A stretch of 64,000 bases of DNA, taken from positions 1 to 64,000 of the forward strand of contig NZ_JHXF01000006.1 of assembly GCF_000621845.1 (NCBI RefSeq), read 5' to 3'. Position 1 is the first letter of the stretch; the number at the start of each line of letters is the position of its first letter. A program made the position numbers and the translations under genes. This DNA comes from Ruminococcus flavefaciens MA2007 (GTDB lineage: Bacteria; Bacillota; Clostridia; Oscillospirales; Ruminococcaceae). Positions 32,491 through 41,804 of this stretch are shown here, in pieces. The notes beneath the pieces were generated by a model that did no database searches, was not told where the DNA came from, and worked only from the letters and a program-made list of their open reading frames with translations.

Positions 32491-33496
32491 TGTCTTCCAT
32501 TGATAATGTCGCAATTGCATTCAGGCTCTCGTCGGCGGTTATGCCTGCGAGGAGATTATAGCTGCCCTGACAGGCTATCATGGCGCCGTTGTCGCCGCAG
32601 AGCTTCTTCAAGGGCATATAGAACTCAAAGCCGCGCTTTCTGCAAGCCTCGGACAAGGTCTCGCGGACTCCCGTATTTGCGGAAACTCCGCCTGCAAGAG
32701 CTACCTTTTTGTAGCCGAGAGCCTCGGCGGCACGGATAGTCTTATCCGTGAGTATCTCCGCGATAGTTGCTTGGAGACTTGCCGCAAGGTCGTTCCTGTT
32801 GATATCTATGCCTTTCTGCTCGGCGTTGTGGAGCAGATTTATCACGTTGGTCTTCAGTCCCGAGAAGCTGAAATCGAACTCGCTGCCTGCAACGGCAGGG
32901 TGTGGGAGCTTGAATGCGTTCCTGTCGCCTGTTTGTGCGGCGTTGTCGATGTGGACTCCGCCGGGGTAGGGGAATCCCATAGCTCTTGCGCACTTGTCGA
33001 AACATTCGCCTGCCGCGTCGTCGTGGGTTCTTCCCACTACGCGGAACTTGCTATAGCTGAGCACCTCGATTATATGGCTGTGACCGCCGCTTGCCACAAG
33101 GCAGAGGTAAGGCGGTTCAAGGTCGGGGAAGGTCAGATAATTGGTAGCGATATGACCTGCGATATGATGAACGGGTATCAGTGGCTTTCCCGAGGACATG
33201 GCAAGCGCCTTTGCGAAGCTTACTCCCACAAGGAGAGCGCCTATAAGTCCCGGGGCGTATGTAACGGCGATACCGTCAAGGTCTGAGAGCTTCACCTGCG
33301 CTTCGTCGAGAGCCTGACGGACAACTCCGAGGATATTCTCGCAGTGTCGGCGCGAGGCTATCTCGGGGACAACTCCGCCGTATTTCTTGTGCTCCTCTAT
33401 CTGCGTGGATATCACCGACGAGAGTATCTCTCGCTGGTCGCGCACCACGCTTGCGGCGGTCTCGTCGCAGGAGCTTTCTATTCCGAGTATAAGCAT
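32486..33496 (-). CDS. tsaD: tRNA N6-adenosine threonylcarbamoyltransferase TsaD
   Basis: 336 aa. Begins MLILGIESSCDETAASVV; metal site PVHHIAGHIATN; LCLVASGGHSHI; VALAGGVSANTGVRE. Complete. It transfers threonylcarbamoyl to A37 of ANN-decoding tRNAs, with TsaB and TsaE encoded elsewhere. It lies 20 bp downstream of rimI, a common tsaD neighbour. Confidence 0.96.
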   Translation of the reverse strand: MLILGIESSCDETAASVVRDQREILSSVISTQIEEHKKYGGVVPEIASRRHCENILGVVRQALDEAQVKLSDLDGIAVTYAPGLIGALLVGVSFAKALAMSSGKPLIPVHHIAGHIATNYLTFPDLEPPYLCLVASGGHSHIIEVLSYSKFRVVGRTHDDAAGECFDKCARAMGFPYPGGVHIDNAAQTGDRNAFKLPHPAVAGSEFDFSFSGLKTNVINLLHNAEQKGIDINRNDLAASLQATIAEILTDKTIRAAEALGYKKVALAGGVSANTGVRETLSEACRKRGFEFYMPLKKLCGDNGAMIACQGSYNLLAGITADESLNAIATLSMEDI

Positions 33497-33516
33497 ACTA
33501 TATCTTCTTTCGTTAT

Positions 33517-33966
33517 TTATTTCAGCTTGCAGACCATAACGTCTGCGTCTTCGGCAGGATTCTGGTAGAACCGCTTCCGCACGCCTGCCTTTTCAAAGCC
33601 GAAGCTCTTGTACAGCTCGATTGCGGCGGTATTGGACTGCCGAACTTCAAGGGCTATACTTTCAACACTGTCGGGGACAGATGTTAAAAAAGTCTCCATA
33701 AGCATTCTTGCAACACCCTGCCTGCGGTACTGGGGAGCGGTACAAACAGTGAGTATCTCTCCCGTATCGGCGGCAGTGAAGCCTGCTATCATGCCTGCAA
33801 GGGTGTCACCGTCGTAGGCGGTGAGGATAATGCTCTCGGGACGCTGTGACTCCTCGCGGAAGGAATCCGCCGACCAGCCGTCCGCGCCTACGCAGAGCTT
33901 ATCCAGTTCGGACAATTTATCGTAATCAAATTTTGAATCAAGAATTGAGAATTGAGAAATATTCAT
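33517..33966 (-). CDS. rimI: Ribosomal-protein-alanine N-acetyltransferase, GNAT family
   Basis: 149 aa. GNAT core with acetyl-CoA loop VCTAPQYRRQGVARMLM and ALEVRQSNTAAIELYKSFGFEKAGVRKRFY, the RimI pattern. RimI acetylates the N-terminus of ribosomal protein S18. Its place immediately upstream of tsaD is the usual one in Firmicutes (tsaE-tsaB-rimI-tsaD order); tsaE and tsaB are not next to it here. RBS AAGGAAG. Confidence 0.9.
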   Translation of the reverse strand: MNISQFSILDSKFDYDKLSELDKLCVGADGWSADSFREESQRPESIILTAYDGDTLAGMIAGFTAADTGEILTVCTAPQYRRQGVARMLMETFLTSVPDSVESIALEVRQSNTAAIELYKSFGFEKAGVRKRFYQNPAEDADVMVCKLK

Positions 33967-33989
33967 TTTTCTTCCTTTTTATGCTTGAT

Positions 33990-34080
33990 TTGCGGACGAC
34001 CTGTGGCCGTCCCTACAAATAAACCGTAAGCGATGTACAAGTAACGGTTTTTATAAAAGTGAGCGCGTGAAACAAGCGAC
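33990..34080. repeat. GTAG-type hairpin and small inverted repeats before rimI
   Basis: GCGGACGACCTGTGGCCGTCC-CTAC (33991-34015) is one repeat unit. AACCGT..ACGGTTTTTAT (34021-34054) is terminator-like on the plus strand. It lies in the 143-bp gap after polA. Confidence 0.55.
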
Positions 34081-34109
34081 AACGTGGCAAGGGTGCAGCG
34101 TCACGCTGC

Positions 34110-36647
34110 TCAGCCTTTAGCGTCATACCATGAGTGTCCTGTGTGAACGTCCACAGCAAGGGGCACACGCATATCGTAAACGCCCTGCATTTCCTCCTTG
34201 AGAAGCTCAGCGCATTTTTCTGCACAGGCGATATCCGACTCGATAATGAGTTCGTCGTGAACCTGCAATATGAGCTTAGCGTTGAGCTTTTCAGCCTTTA
34301 AGCGGTTGTAGACGTTTATCATGGCTATCTTGATAAGGTCGGCGGCTGTTCCCTGCACGGGAGTATTCATGGCTATGCGCTTGCCTGCCGCCTGTAACAT
34401 CTTGTTGGACGATGAAAGCTCGGGGATACGGCGCTTTCTGCCGAACATGGTGGTAACATAGCCCTCCTTGAAGGCATTGTCCACGGTGGTCTCCATGAAC
34501 TCGTTTACCTTGGGGTATTTCGCAAGGTAGTCCGCGATGTACTTCTTTGCCTTTGCCACGGAAGTACCGATATCCTTTGCAAGGGAGAATGCTCCGATAC
34601 CGTAGATTATACCGAAGTTTACCGCCTTTGCGGCGCTTCTCATTTCGGGAGTCACCATAAATATGGGCATATCGAATACCTGTGCCGCAGTTGAGGTGTG
34701 GATATCCTCGCCCGATGTGAAAGCCTCGGTCATGTTCTCGTCGCCGCAGAGGTGAGCCATAACTCTCAGTTCTATCTGGCTGTAGTCGGCGTCGATAAGA
34801 GTTTTTCCCTCGTCGGCGGTGAAGAACTTCCTCATCTGTGCGCCAAGCTCCGTGCGGACGGGGATATTCTGCATATTTGGCTCTGTGGAGCTTATACGTC
34901 CCGTTCTGGTCTCGGTCTGTCTGAACCATGTGTGGATACGTCCGTCGGGAGCGATTTTATCAAGAAGTCCCACAACATAGGTGGAATTGAGCTTTGTGTA
35001 CTGGCGGTATTTCAGCACGTTGTCAACGATTGGAGCATAATTGCGGAGCTCTTCAAGCACCTCCGCATTGGTGGAGTAGCCGCTTTTTGTTTTCTTTTTG
35101 GCTGGCAGTCCCATTTCCTCGAAAAGGACGGTGCCGAGCTGTTTCGGCGAGGAGATATTGAACTCGTGACCTGCCTCGTCGTATATCATCTGCTGAGTTT
35201 CCTCTATCATTTCCGACAGGTACACGCCGAAGTCCTCAACGCCCTTTTTGTCGATGAGAACGCCTGTGTCCTCCATTGAAGCGAGGACTTCCGTCAGGGG
35301 CATTTCCACTGTTTCAAGGAGCTTCGTCATGCCCTCGGATTCTATCTCAGCGCGGAGCTTTGCAATGAGCCCTTTAAGTGAAAGGAGCTCCGCCAAATCG
35401 CCGTTTTCGCTGTAGAAATGCACTCCGTACTCGGCGCAGAGCTTATCCACTGCGTAGTCCGAAGCGGAGGTATTCAGCAGATAGCCGCATATCGCCGCGT
35501 CGCTTTTCAGATTTTTCAGCTCGCCGCCGTGAGCCATTGCCCAGCGGTAGTGCGCCTTGCCGTCGTCGGTGGACTTAGCGCATTCAGAGCCGAAAAACGC
35601 CTTTATAATATCTTCATTGTCAGTCGTGTAAACTTTGTCTCCGTCCCGTACAGAGAGCTTATCCTCGCGGAAAAGGTACTCGCATTCGCTGAGCTTTCCG
35701 ATGATATCAGCCGTAAGCTCGCTGACCTTCGCCTCGATAACAGGGACTTCCTCAGCCTTGACCTCGGGGGCGGAATTTGTGCTCTCAGCCGCGCTGATAC
35801 CCAGCTTGTCAAGGAGCTTGAACATCTCCAGCTCGCTGAGCATACGTCCGATAGCGCCGTTGTCGGGAGCTTTCGGCTTATAGCTGTCAAGGTCTGTATC
35901 TATAGGAGCGTTGCGGACGATAGTTGCCAGCCATTTGCTCTCCCTGGCGGCTTCTGCGCCTGCGGCAAGCTTAGCCTTAACGCCCTTGGTGAGGGTGGAA
36001 TCCTCGTAATTCTCGTAAAGATTTTCGATACTTCCGTATTCCTTGATAAGAGCGGAAGCAGTTTTTTCACCGATGCCTGCAACTCCGCTGATATTGTCGG
36101 AGCTGTCGCCCATGAGGGCTTTCAGGTCGATGAGCTTTATGGGCTCGAAGCCGTAATCATCGGTAAATCGCTCAGGAGTGTAGTATATATTCTCCTTGTT
36201 TGTGGCAAGGATAACAGTGACCTTGTCGTCGATGAGCTGCAAGCTGTCACGGTCTCCTGTCAGCACGAAGCACTCGTTGCCGCTGTCGGAGCAGAGCTTT
36301 GAGAGGGTGCCAAGTACGTCGTCAGCCTCGAAGCCCTCGCATTCCACGACTTTAACGCCCATAAGGGTGAGGAGCTCCTTGACACGGGGGAGCTGCTCTG
36401 CAAGCTCGGGAGGCATACCCTTGCGGTTAGCCTTGTAGGTCGCCACAGCCTTGTGACGGAAGGTAGGAGAGCGCAGGTCAAAGGCTACAGCCACAGCGTC
36501 GGGCTTTACGTCGCTGATATTGCGGAGATATATATTCATAAAGCCGAAAATGGCGTTGGTGAACTGTCCTTTTTTATTTGAAAGCAGCTTTATGCCGTAA
36601 AAAGCGCGGTTAAGTATGCTGTTTCCGTCGATTGCGAGAAGTTTCAT
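34110..36647 (-). CDS. polA: DNA polymerase I
   Basis: 845 aa. N-terminal 5'-3' exonuclease (LLAIDGNSILNRAFYG; FEADDVLGTLS; DLKALMGDSSDNISGVAGIGEKTA). The middle region has the length of a 3'-5' exonuclease but no DxE motif (EYLFREDKLSVRDG), so proofreading is probably absent, as in many Firmicutes. The C-terminal polymerase has motif A (DADYSQIELR), motif B (RSAAKAVNFGIIYG) and motif C (QVHDEL). It acts in Okazaki fragment processing and repair. It has its own promoter (TTGAAA-17-TATAAT). Confidence 0.96.
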   Translation of the reverse strand: MKLLAIDGNSILNRAFYGIKLLSNKKGQFTNAIFGFMNIYLRNISDVKPDAVAVAFDLRSPTFRHKAVATYKANRKGMPPELAEQLPRVKELLTLMGVKVVECEGFEADDVLGTLSKLCSDSGNECFVLTGDRDSLQLIDDKVTVILATNKENIYYTPERFTDDYGFEPIKLIDLKALMGDSSDNISGVAGIGEKTASALIKEYGSIENLYENYEDSTLTKGVKAKLAAGAEAARESKWLATIVRNAPIDTDLDSYKPKAPDNGAIGRMLSELEMFKLLDKLGISAAESTNSAPEVKAEEVPVIEAKVSELTADIIGKLSECEYLFREDKLSVRDGDKVYTTDNEDIIKAFFGSECAKSTDDGKAHYRWAMAHGGELKNLKSDAAICGYLLNTSASDYAVDKLCAEYGVHFYSENGDLAELLSLKGLIAKLRAEIESEGMTKLLETVEMPLTEVLASMEDTGVLIDKKGVEDFGVYLSEMIEETQQMIYDEAGHEFNISSPKQLGTVLFEEMGLPAKKKTKSGYSTNAEVLEELRNYAPIVDNVLKYRQYTKLNSTYVVGLLDKIAPDGRIHTWFRQTETRTGRISSTEPNMQNIPVRTELGAQMRKFFTADEGKTLIDADYSQIELRVMAHLCGDENMTEAFTSGEDIHTSTAAQVFDMPIFMVTPEMRSAAKAVNFGIIYGIGAFSLAKDIGTSVAKAKKYIADYLAKYPKVNEFMETTVDNAFKEGYVTTMFGRKRRIPELSSSNKMLQAAGKRIAMNTPVQGTAADLIKIAMINVYNRLKAEKLNAKLILQVHDELIIESDIACAEKCAELLKEEMQGVYDMRVPLAVDVHTGHSWYDAKG

Positions 36648-36701
36648 AGCGGTCTCCTTGTTGTAAAATTTATATCAATATACAATTTGCCCATTTTATT
36701 G

Positions 36702-36730
36702 ATTATAACACAAAAGGGATAAAATTTCAA
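36702..36730 (-). promoter_or_regulatory. Promoter of polA
   Basis: Minus-strand TTGAAA (36725-36730), 17-bp spacer, TATAAT (36702-36707). Confidence 0.82.
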
Positions 36731-36782
36731 GCCTTTAGCCGTTAGCTTGCAGGGGCGAACAGTGTGCGCCCGAAATCGCAGC

Positions 36783-36808
36783 AAAAAAGGGCGGATAGTA
36801 TCCGCCCA
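36783..36808 (-). terminator. Terminator after ridA, built from a repeat hairpin
   Basis: Minus-strand GGGCGGATAC-TATCCGCCC followed by TTTTTTGC. The stem is of the same kind as the dispersed GTAG hairpins, here followed by a T-tract so that it can end the leu/ilv transcript. Confidence 0.8.
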
Positions 36809-36820
36809 TGTAATTATGCA

Positions 36821-37198
36821 TTATAGATTGCTCTCTGCAATTACCTCTACCTCGGCAAGAACGCCCTTGGGGAGAGTCTTTACCGCAACACAGCTTCTTG
36901 CAGGCAGAGATGTGAAATATTTGCCGTAAATCTCGTTGAATGCGGCAAAATCGTTCATATCTGCCAGAAAACAGGTAGTTTTCACAGCCTTGTCAAAGCC
37001 TGAGCCTGCCGTAGCAAGAACAGCTCCCAAGTTGCGCATTATCTGCTCGGTCTGCTCCTCAATAGTAGTGCCCTTTACCGTGTTTGTAACGGGATCAATG
37101 GCTATCTGACCGCTGGTGTAGACCATTCCGTTTGAAACTATAGCCTGTGAGTAAGGTCCTACTGCCGCAGGCGCCTTTTCTGTGTGGATCTTTATCAT
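36821..37198 (-). CDS. ridA: RidA family enamine/imine deaminase
   Basis: 125 aa. Begins MIKIHTEKAPAAVGPYSQAIVSNGMVYTSGQI; the C-terminal motif RSCVAVKTLPKGVLAEVEVIA contains the conserved Arg and Glu. RidA hydrolyses reactive 2-aminoacrylate-type enamines that form during threonine and serine dehydration and damage PLP enzymes such as IlvE. It sits 13 bp after leuB at the end of the branched-chain run, a sensible metabolic partner. RBS AGGAGG. Confidence 0.94.
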   Translation of the reverse strand: MIKIHTEKAPAAVGPYSQAIVSNGMVYTSGQIAIDPVTNTVKGTTIEEQTEQIMRNLGAVLATAGSGFDKAVKTTCFLADMNDFAAFNEIYGKYFTSLPARSCVAVKTLPKGVLAEVEVIAESNL

Positions 37199-37210
37199 GA
37201 TAGATTCCTC

Positions 37211-38284
37211 CTAAATATTTTTCAGTATTATTTCTGTCATTTCCGTACAGGTCAGGGGCGTACCCTTGTCAGTGCCCATGAGGTCGGCGGTTCTGTGACC
37301 GTCGTTGAGAGCCTTGTCAACTGCGGCTTCTATGGTATCGGCTTCTTTTGCAAGTCCGAATGAATACCGAAGCATCATAGCTCCCGAAAGTATAGTAGCT
37401 ATGGGGTTTGCGGCGTTTGTGCCTGCGATGTCTGGGGCTGAGCCGTGTATGGGCTCGTAGAGTCCGCGCTTTGAAGCTCCCAGTGAAGCCGAAGCCAGCA
37501 TACCTATGGAGCCCGTTATCTGTGAAGCTTCATCTGACAGTATATCGCCGAACATATTGGACGTAACGATGACGTCGAACTGCTTGGGATCGCGTACAAG
37601 CTGCATAGCGGCGTTGTCCACGAACATATCCCTGTATTCCACCTCGGGGTACTCCTCTGCAAGCTCGTGCATGGTCTTGCGCCAGAGCCGTGAGGACTCC
37701 AGAACATTAGCCTTATCCACGCTGCAAAGCCGCTTGCCGCGCTTCATTGCAGCTTCAAAGGCAGCCTTGCCTATGCGCTGTATCTCGGTTACGCTGTAAG
37801 CCTCGGTGTCGAAAGCTTCTGTGCCGTATTTACCCTCGCGGTAGCCGCGGTCACCGAAGTATATACCGCCTGTTAATTCCCTTACTATGAGTATATCGAA
37901 GCCGCCGCCCACTATCTCGTCTTTCAGGGGAGAAGCTCCTCTCAGGGCAGGATAGAGCTTTGCAGGGCGGAGATTGGTATACAGTCCCATAGCCGAGCGT
38001 ATGCCCAGCAGGGCTTTTTCGGGGCGGATATCTCCTGCGAGACCGTCCCATTTCGGACCGCCTACAGCTCCGAGGAGCACACTATCGGAGGCTAAACAGC
38101 CGTCCACGGTCTCCTGCGGCAGGGGCAGACCTGTTTCGTCGACAGCACAGCCGCCGATAAGATACGGTGTGAAATTGAATTTATGTCCGAACTTTGATGC
38201 GGTTTTTTCCAGTACGGCAACGGCGCTGTCCACAATTTCGGGACCTATGCCGTCGCCCTTGAGAAGTGCGATATTAAGCTCCAT
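37211..38284 (-). CDS. leuB: 3-isopropylmalate dehydrogenase
   Basis: 357 aa from ATG 38284 (GGGAGG 7 bases upstream; six extra in-frame residues are unlikely). Begins [18 protein letters not shown]. It has [23 protein letters not shown], the metal site [35 protein letters not shown] and [15 protein letters not shown]. It performs the oxidative decarboxylation step of leucine synthesis. It follows ilvN and precedes ridA. leuA, leuC and leuD lie 3 kb upstream on the same strand. Confidence 0.96.
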   Translation of the reverse strand: MELNIALLKGDGIGPEIVDSAVAVLEKTASKFGHKFNFTPYLIGGCAVDETGLPLPQETVDGCLASDSVLLGAVGGPKWDGLAGDIRPEKALLGIRSAMGLYTNLRPAKLYPALRGASPLKDEIVGGGFDILIVRELTGGIYFGDRGYREGKYGTEAFDTEAYSVTEIQRIGKAAFEAAMKRGKRLCSVDKANVLESSRLWRKTMHELAEEYPEVEYRDMFVDNAAMQLVRDPKQFDVIVTSNMFGDILSDEASQITGSIGMLASASLGASKRGLYEPIHGSAPDIAGTNAANPIATILSGAMMLRYSFGLAKEADTIEAAVDKALNDGHRTADLMGTDKGTPLTCTEMTEIILKNI

Positions 38285-38374
38285 ACAAATCCTCCCTTGC
38301 ATGAATTTAGAATTGAGAATGAATGTGTCCGATTTGCGGACAGATTTATCGCGTCAGCGATACCATGATCTCAA

Positions 38375-38878
38375 TTATTTGACCGTTTTCAGACAGTTCT
38401 CGCCGCGCTCGATAGCTACGATACCCGTGCGGCACATCTCCATGATTCCGAATGGCTTCAAAAGCTCTATAAATGCGTCTATTTTCGAGGTCTCTCCCGT
38501 AAGCTCGCAGGTGAGGGAGGTAGGGGAGTAGTCCACTATCTTTGAGCGGAATATCTCAACTGCTGTCATTATATCCTGACGTATCTCGGCTTTGTTGCGT
38601 ACCTTTATGAGCAGGAGCTCGCGGATAACGCTGTCCTTGGTGTCAAGCACCTCGACTTCTCTGACATCATGGAGCTTTTGCAGCTGCTGCAATATGCGCT
38701 CTTTCATGTCATCATCGCCGTGAAAGGCGATAGTTATTCTTGAAAAGCCGCTGGACTCGGTCTCGCCCACGGTAAGGCTGTCGATGTTGAAGCCGCGGCG
38801 TGTGAACATTCCAGAAACTCTTGAAAGAACGCCCGAAACATTGGCAACTATAACTCCTATTACATACTGCTGTCCCAT
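38375..38878 (-). CDS. ilvN: Acetolactate synthase small (regulatory) subunit
   Basis: 167 aa from ATG 38878 (GAGGTG upstream, overlapping the ilvB stop region; a GTG at 38887 is less likely). N-terminal ACT domain VIGVIVANVSGVLSRVSGMFTRRGFNIDSLTVG, where valine binds in homologues, and a C-terminal regulatory domain. It activates and gives feedback control to IlvB. It lies 10 bp after ilvB. Confidence 0.95.
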   Translation of the reverse strand: MGQQYVIGVIVANVSGVLSRVSGMFTRRGFNIDSLTVGETESSGFSRITIAFHGDDDMKERILQQLQKLHDVREVEVLDTKDSVIRELLLIKVRNKAEIRQDIMTAVEIFRSKIVDYSPTSLTCELTGETSKIDAFIELLKPFGIMEMCRTGIVAIERGENCLKTVK

Positions 38879-38888
38879 AAATGTCACC

Positions 38889-40598
38889 TCACTTTACAGC
38901 TGTGATTATATCGTCTGCCGTGCCGCCTGTGGGGAGTATTGGCAGGACTAATTCGTCGCAGTCCACCGCGCAGTCGATAACGAATGGCGATTTACTGCCG
39001 AATGCTTCATCAGCTAAAGCTTTCAGTTCCTCGGCTGTTGAAGCGTGACCGCCCTTTGCGCCGAATGACTCGGCTACCTTTGCGAAGTCGGTCCTGCGGT
39101 CAAGAGTGGTATTGGAGTAGTGCTTGTCGTAGAAAAGCGTCTGCTGCTGACGAACCATTCCAAGTACGCCGTTGTTCATAACGACGATGACCACGGGGAT
39201 ATCCTGAGATACCGCAGTTGCCAGCTCGCCTAAGTTCATGCCGAAGCTGCCGTCGCCTGTGAACAGAACAACGCGCTTGCCCGTAGCTGTTGAAGCTCCG
39301 ATAGCTGCGCCAAGTCCGTACCCCATAGCTCCGAGACCGCCGCTGGAAAGGAATGTGCGGGGCTTTTTGAGGGGATAGCGCTGAGCCGTCCACATCTGGT
39401 GCTGTCCAACGTCTGTGGCGATGATAACGTCATCGCCTGCACGGGCGCTGATGATATCGATTATCTCATAGGGGCTGAGCTTCGGAGAGCCGCCCTTTGC
39501 CGCTGTTTTCTCCCTTGCTGAAGCCATTGCAGACTCGGTGCGCGTTTTCTCCTCGGCTCTAAGCTCCGCTATGCGCTTCTCCCATTCGGGGTGCTTTTTC
39601 TCCTCTACCATGGCGATAAGGCGCTCCACGGAGTCGCGGAGGTCTCCGCGTATGGAGAGGTCGGCAGGGATATTCTTGTTGAGCTCCGCGCCGTCGATAT
39701 CTATGTGTATGATACTGAAGCTCTTGGTGAATCGGCTGTTTTCGCTTGTAGACCTGTTGCTGAAGCGAACTCCCAGAGCGATAACAAGGTCGGCTTCGTA
39801 TTCGGCAACAGTTGAAGCAAAATGACCGTGCATACCCTGCATACCGAGAAATCTCGGGTGGTCGTGAGGTACTGCGGAAAGTCCCATTAGAGAGCTGCTC
39901 ATAGGCGCGTCTATCTTATCCGCAAGAGCTGTGACCTGCTGTGAAGCCTTGCCGCTGATGACTCCGCCGCCGAAGTAGATATACGGTCTCTGGGCGCTGT
40001 TTATGAGCTCCGCCGCTTTCTGAAGCTTTTCTTCCGAAGCAAAGGTCAGGGGATAGGGGATAACGGGCTGTGCGTTGGACTCGTACTCGCAGAGCGCCGT
40101 CTGTACGTCCTTGGGGATATCCACAAGAACAGGTCCCTGTCTGCCCGATTTGGCTATTTTAAAGGCTGTGCGGAGAGTGTCCGCAAGCTCGTTTATGTCC
40201 TTGACAATGAAATTATGCTTGGTGATAGGCATGGTCACGCCGACTATATCGACCTCCTGAAAGCTGTCACGACCTATCTGGTCGCAGGAGACATTTCCCG
40301 TGATGGCAACCATGGGTACGGAGTCCAGATATGCCGTAGCTATGCCTGTTACAAGGTTCGTAGCTCCGGGACCTGATGTAGCTATTACAACTCCCACCTT
40401 GCCTGTTGAACGGGCGTAGCCGTCCGCAGCATGAGCGGCTCCCTGCTCGTGGGCGGTGAGTATGTGCTTTATGCGGTCACGGGCGTTGTAGAGCTCGTCA
40501 AAGAGGTCGATGACCTGACCTCCGGGGTAGCCGAATATAGTGTCGCAGCCCTGCTCGATGAGGGTCTCAACGACGATTTTTGCACCTGATATTTTCAT
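38889..40598 (-). CDS. ilvB: Acetolactate synthase large subunit
   Basis: 569 aa from ATG 40598 (AAAGGAC upstream; the longer frame adds 36 unrelated residues over a repeat). Thiamine-diphosphate enzyme: VVETLIEQGCDTIFGYPGG, catalytic Glu in LTAHEQGAAHAADGYAR, central FAD domain, and cofactor motif GDGSFGMNLGELATA..MNNG. It condenses two pyruvates, or pyruvate and 2-oxobutyrate, at the entry to valine, leucine and isoleucine synthesis. Standard length. Confidence 0.96.
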   Translation of the reverse strand: MKISGAKIVVETLIEQGCDTIFGYPGGQVIDLFDELYNARDRIKHILTAHEQGAAHAADGYARSTGKVGVVIATSGPGATNLVTGIATAYLDSVPMVAITGNVSCDQIGRDSFQEVDIVGVTMPITKHNFIVKDINELADTLRTAFKIAKSGRQGPVLVDIPKDVQTALCEYESNAQPVIPYPLTFASEEKLQKAAELINSAQRPYIYFGGGVISGKASQQVTALADKIDAPMSSSLMGLSAVPHDHPRFLGMQGMHGHFASTVAEYEADLVIALGVRFSNRSTSENSRFTKSFSIIHIDIDGAELNKNIPADLSIRGDLRDSVERLIAMVEEKKHPEWEKRIAELRAEEKTRTESAMASAREKTAAKGGSPKLSPYEIIDIISARAGDDVIIATDVGQHQMWTAQRYPLKKPRTFLSSGGLGAMGYGLGAAIGASTATGKRVVLFTGDGSFGMNLGELATAVSQDIPVVIVVMNNGVLGMVRQQQTLFYDKHYSNTTLDRRTDFAKVAESFGAKGGHASTAEELKALADEAFGSKSPFVIDCAVDCDELVLPILPTGGTADDIITAVK

Positions 40599-40668
40599 AT
40601 TAAAACGTCCTTTACTTTGGTGTAAATAAGGATTTTTGCAGGGAACGCCGTTCTCGGCGTCGGATATG

Positions 40669-41079
40669 CTATTGCCGCAGGATATCAAATACATTGTTCT
40701 TTTCAAAATCGCGGATTATGGCGTCGGGAAGAAGAGTCCTGCATTGCTGTTCGTCCGCCCATGTATAGTCCTGATGTTCAAAGCTCAGCTTTACGGCTTC
40801 TGTCGATGTTTCACAGAGATATACTATGAGCAGGTCGGGGATCTCCCGTTCCAGAACGGCAACATAAGCGATATTTCCTATCCTGATATCCGTAATGCCT
40901 GTTTCTTCCTGTATCTCGCGCATAACAGCGTCCTCGGGAGTTTCGCCGCTTTCGATGTTTCCGCCTGCATTCTCCCATGAACCGGCGCCGATATCGTCAT
41001 TTTCACATCGCTTTATCAGAAGAAATCTGTTGAGCTTGGGGTTGTATATTATACATTTTACGATTATTTTTGCTATCAT
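40669..41079 (-). CDS. NUDIX hydrolase
   Basis: 136 aa. Complete Nudix box GGNIESGETPEDAVMREIQEETGI (GX5EX7REUXEEXGU), residues ~39-61. The rest is variable, so the nucleotide substrate is unknown. Between leuD and ilvB in the branched-chain run but separated from leuD by 233 bp of repeats, so cotranscription is uncertain. RBS AAAGGAGATAAA. Confidence 0.88.
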   Translation of the reverse strand: MIAKIIVKCIIYNPKLNRFLLIKRCENDDIGAGSWENAGGNIESGETPEDAVMREIQEETGITDIRIGNIAYVAVLEREIPDLLIVYLCETSTEAVKLSFEHQDYTWADEQQCRTLLPDAIIRDFEKNNVFDILRQ

Positions 41080-41109
41080 TTTATCTCCTTTGGGGAGTGT
41101 TGGAAATCC

Positions 41110-41290
41110 TGATACGGGCGGCGGAACGCCGCCCCTACAAACTATTCGATTTATATTTGCGGGCTGATGTAGGCATCAGCCCCTACAATGATGTCATTTA
41201 TACTTGTTTCGAGACTTGCGGACTGCCAAAGGCAGCCCCTGCAAAATAATTTTTACCGTGCGGACGGTCAATGGTCGTCCCTACTAAGCA
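41110..41290. repeat. Cluster of four GTAG-type hairpin repeats
   Basis: CGGGCGGCGGAACGCCGCCCCTAC (41115-41138), CGGGCTGATGTAGGCATCAGCCCCTAC (41160-41186), a GGCAGCCCCTGC half-unit (~41231-41243) and GCGGACGGTCAATGGTCGTCCCTAC (41258-41283). All have the CTAC/CTGC end on the same side. They fill the 233-bp gap after leuD; no gene. Confidence 0.8.
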
Positions 41291-41312
41291 TTAATCACTA
41301 ACAACTAATCAC

Positions 41313-41804
41313 TCAAATAACGCCGTTGGCGATAGCCTGCATAAGTCCGCCGTTTTCGATTATTTTCTGGACAAATTCGGGGAAAGGAGCGGTTTTGTAC
41401 TCTTTGCCCGTGGTGATATTGCGGATAATGCCGTTATCGAGGTCAGCTTCCACATTATCTCCCTCGGAGATACCCTCGGCAGCTTCGGGACATTCCACGA
41501 TAGCAAGTCCGATATTGATAGCGTTGCGGTAGAAGATACGGGCGAAGCTCTTGGCGATGACAACGGAGATTCCGCTTGCCTTTATGGCTATGGGAGCGTG
41601 TTCACGGGACGAGCCGCAGCCGAAATTCTGTCCTGCTACCATAATATCGCCCTGCTTTACGCGGCTCACGAAGGTCTTGTCGATATCCTCCATACAGTGG
41701 CTCGCAAGCTCCCTGTGGTCGCTTGTATTGAGGTAACGTGCAGGGATAATAACGTCTGTATCCACGTTGTCGCCGTATTTTATAGCGTTTCCTGTGTATT
41801 TCAT
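41313..41804 (-). CDS. leuD: 3-isopropylmalate dehydratase small subunit
   Basis: 163 aa from ATG 41804, which overlaps the leuC stop (ATGA); the 60 residues upstream in frame belong to a shadow of leuC. Shows [34 protein letters not shown] and [13 protein letters not shown], the small swivel domain of the aconitase family. It joins LeuC to isomerise 2- to 3-isopropylmalate. Confidence 0.95.
   Translation of the reverse strand: MKYTGNAIKYGDNVDTDVIIPARYLNTSDHRELASHCMEDIDKTFVSRVKQGDIMVAGQNFGCGSSREHAPIAIKASGISVVIAKSFARIFYRNAINIGLAIVECPEAAEGISEGDNVEADLDNGIIRNITTGKEYKTAPFPEFVQKIIENGGLMQAIANGVI

Noticed and set aside
36783-36808. Riboswitch between polA and ridA
   Set aside because: The only structure is a simple hairpin with T-tract, adequately explained as a terminator.
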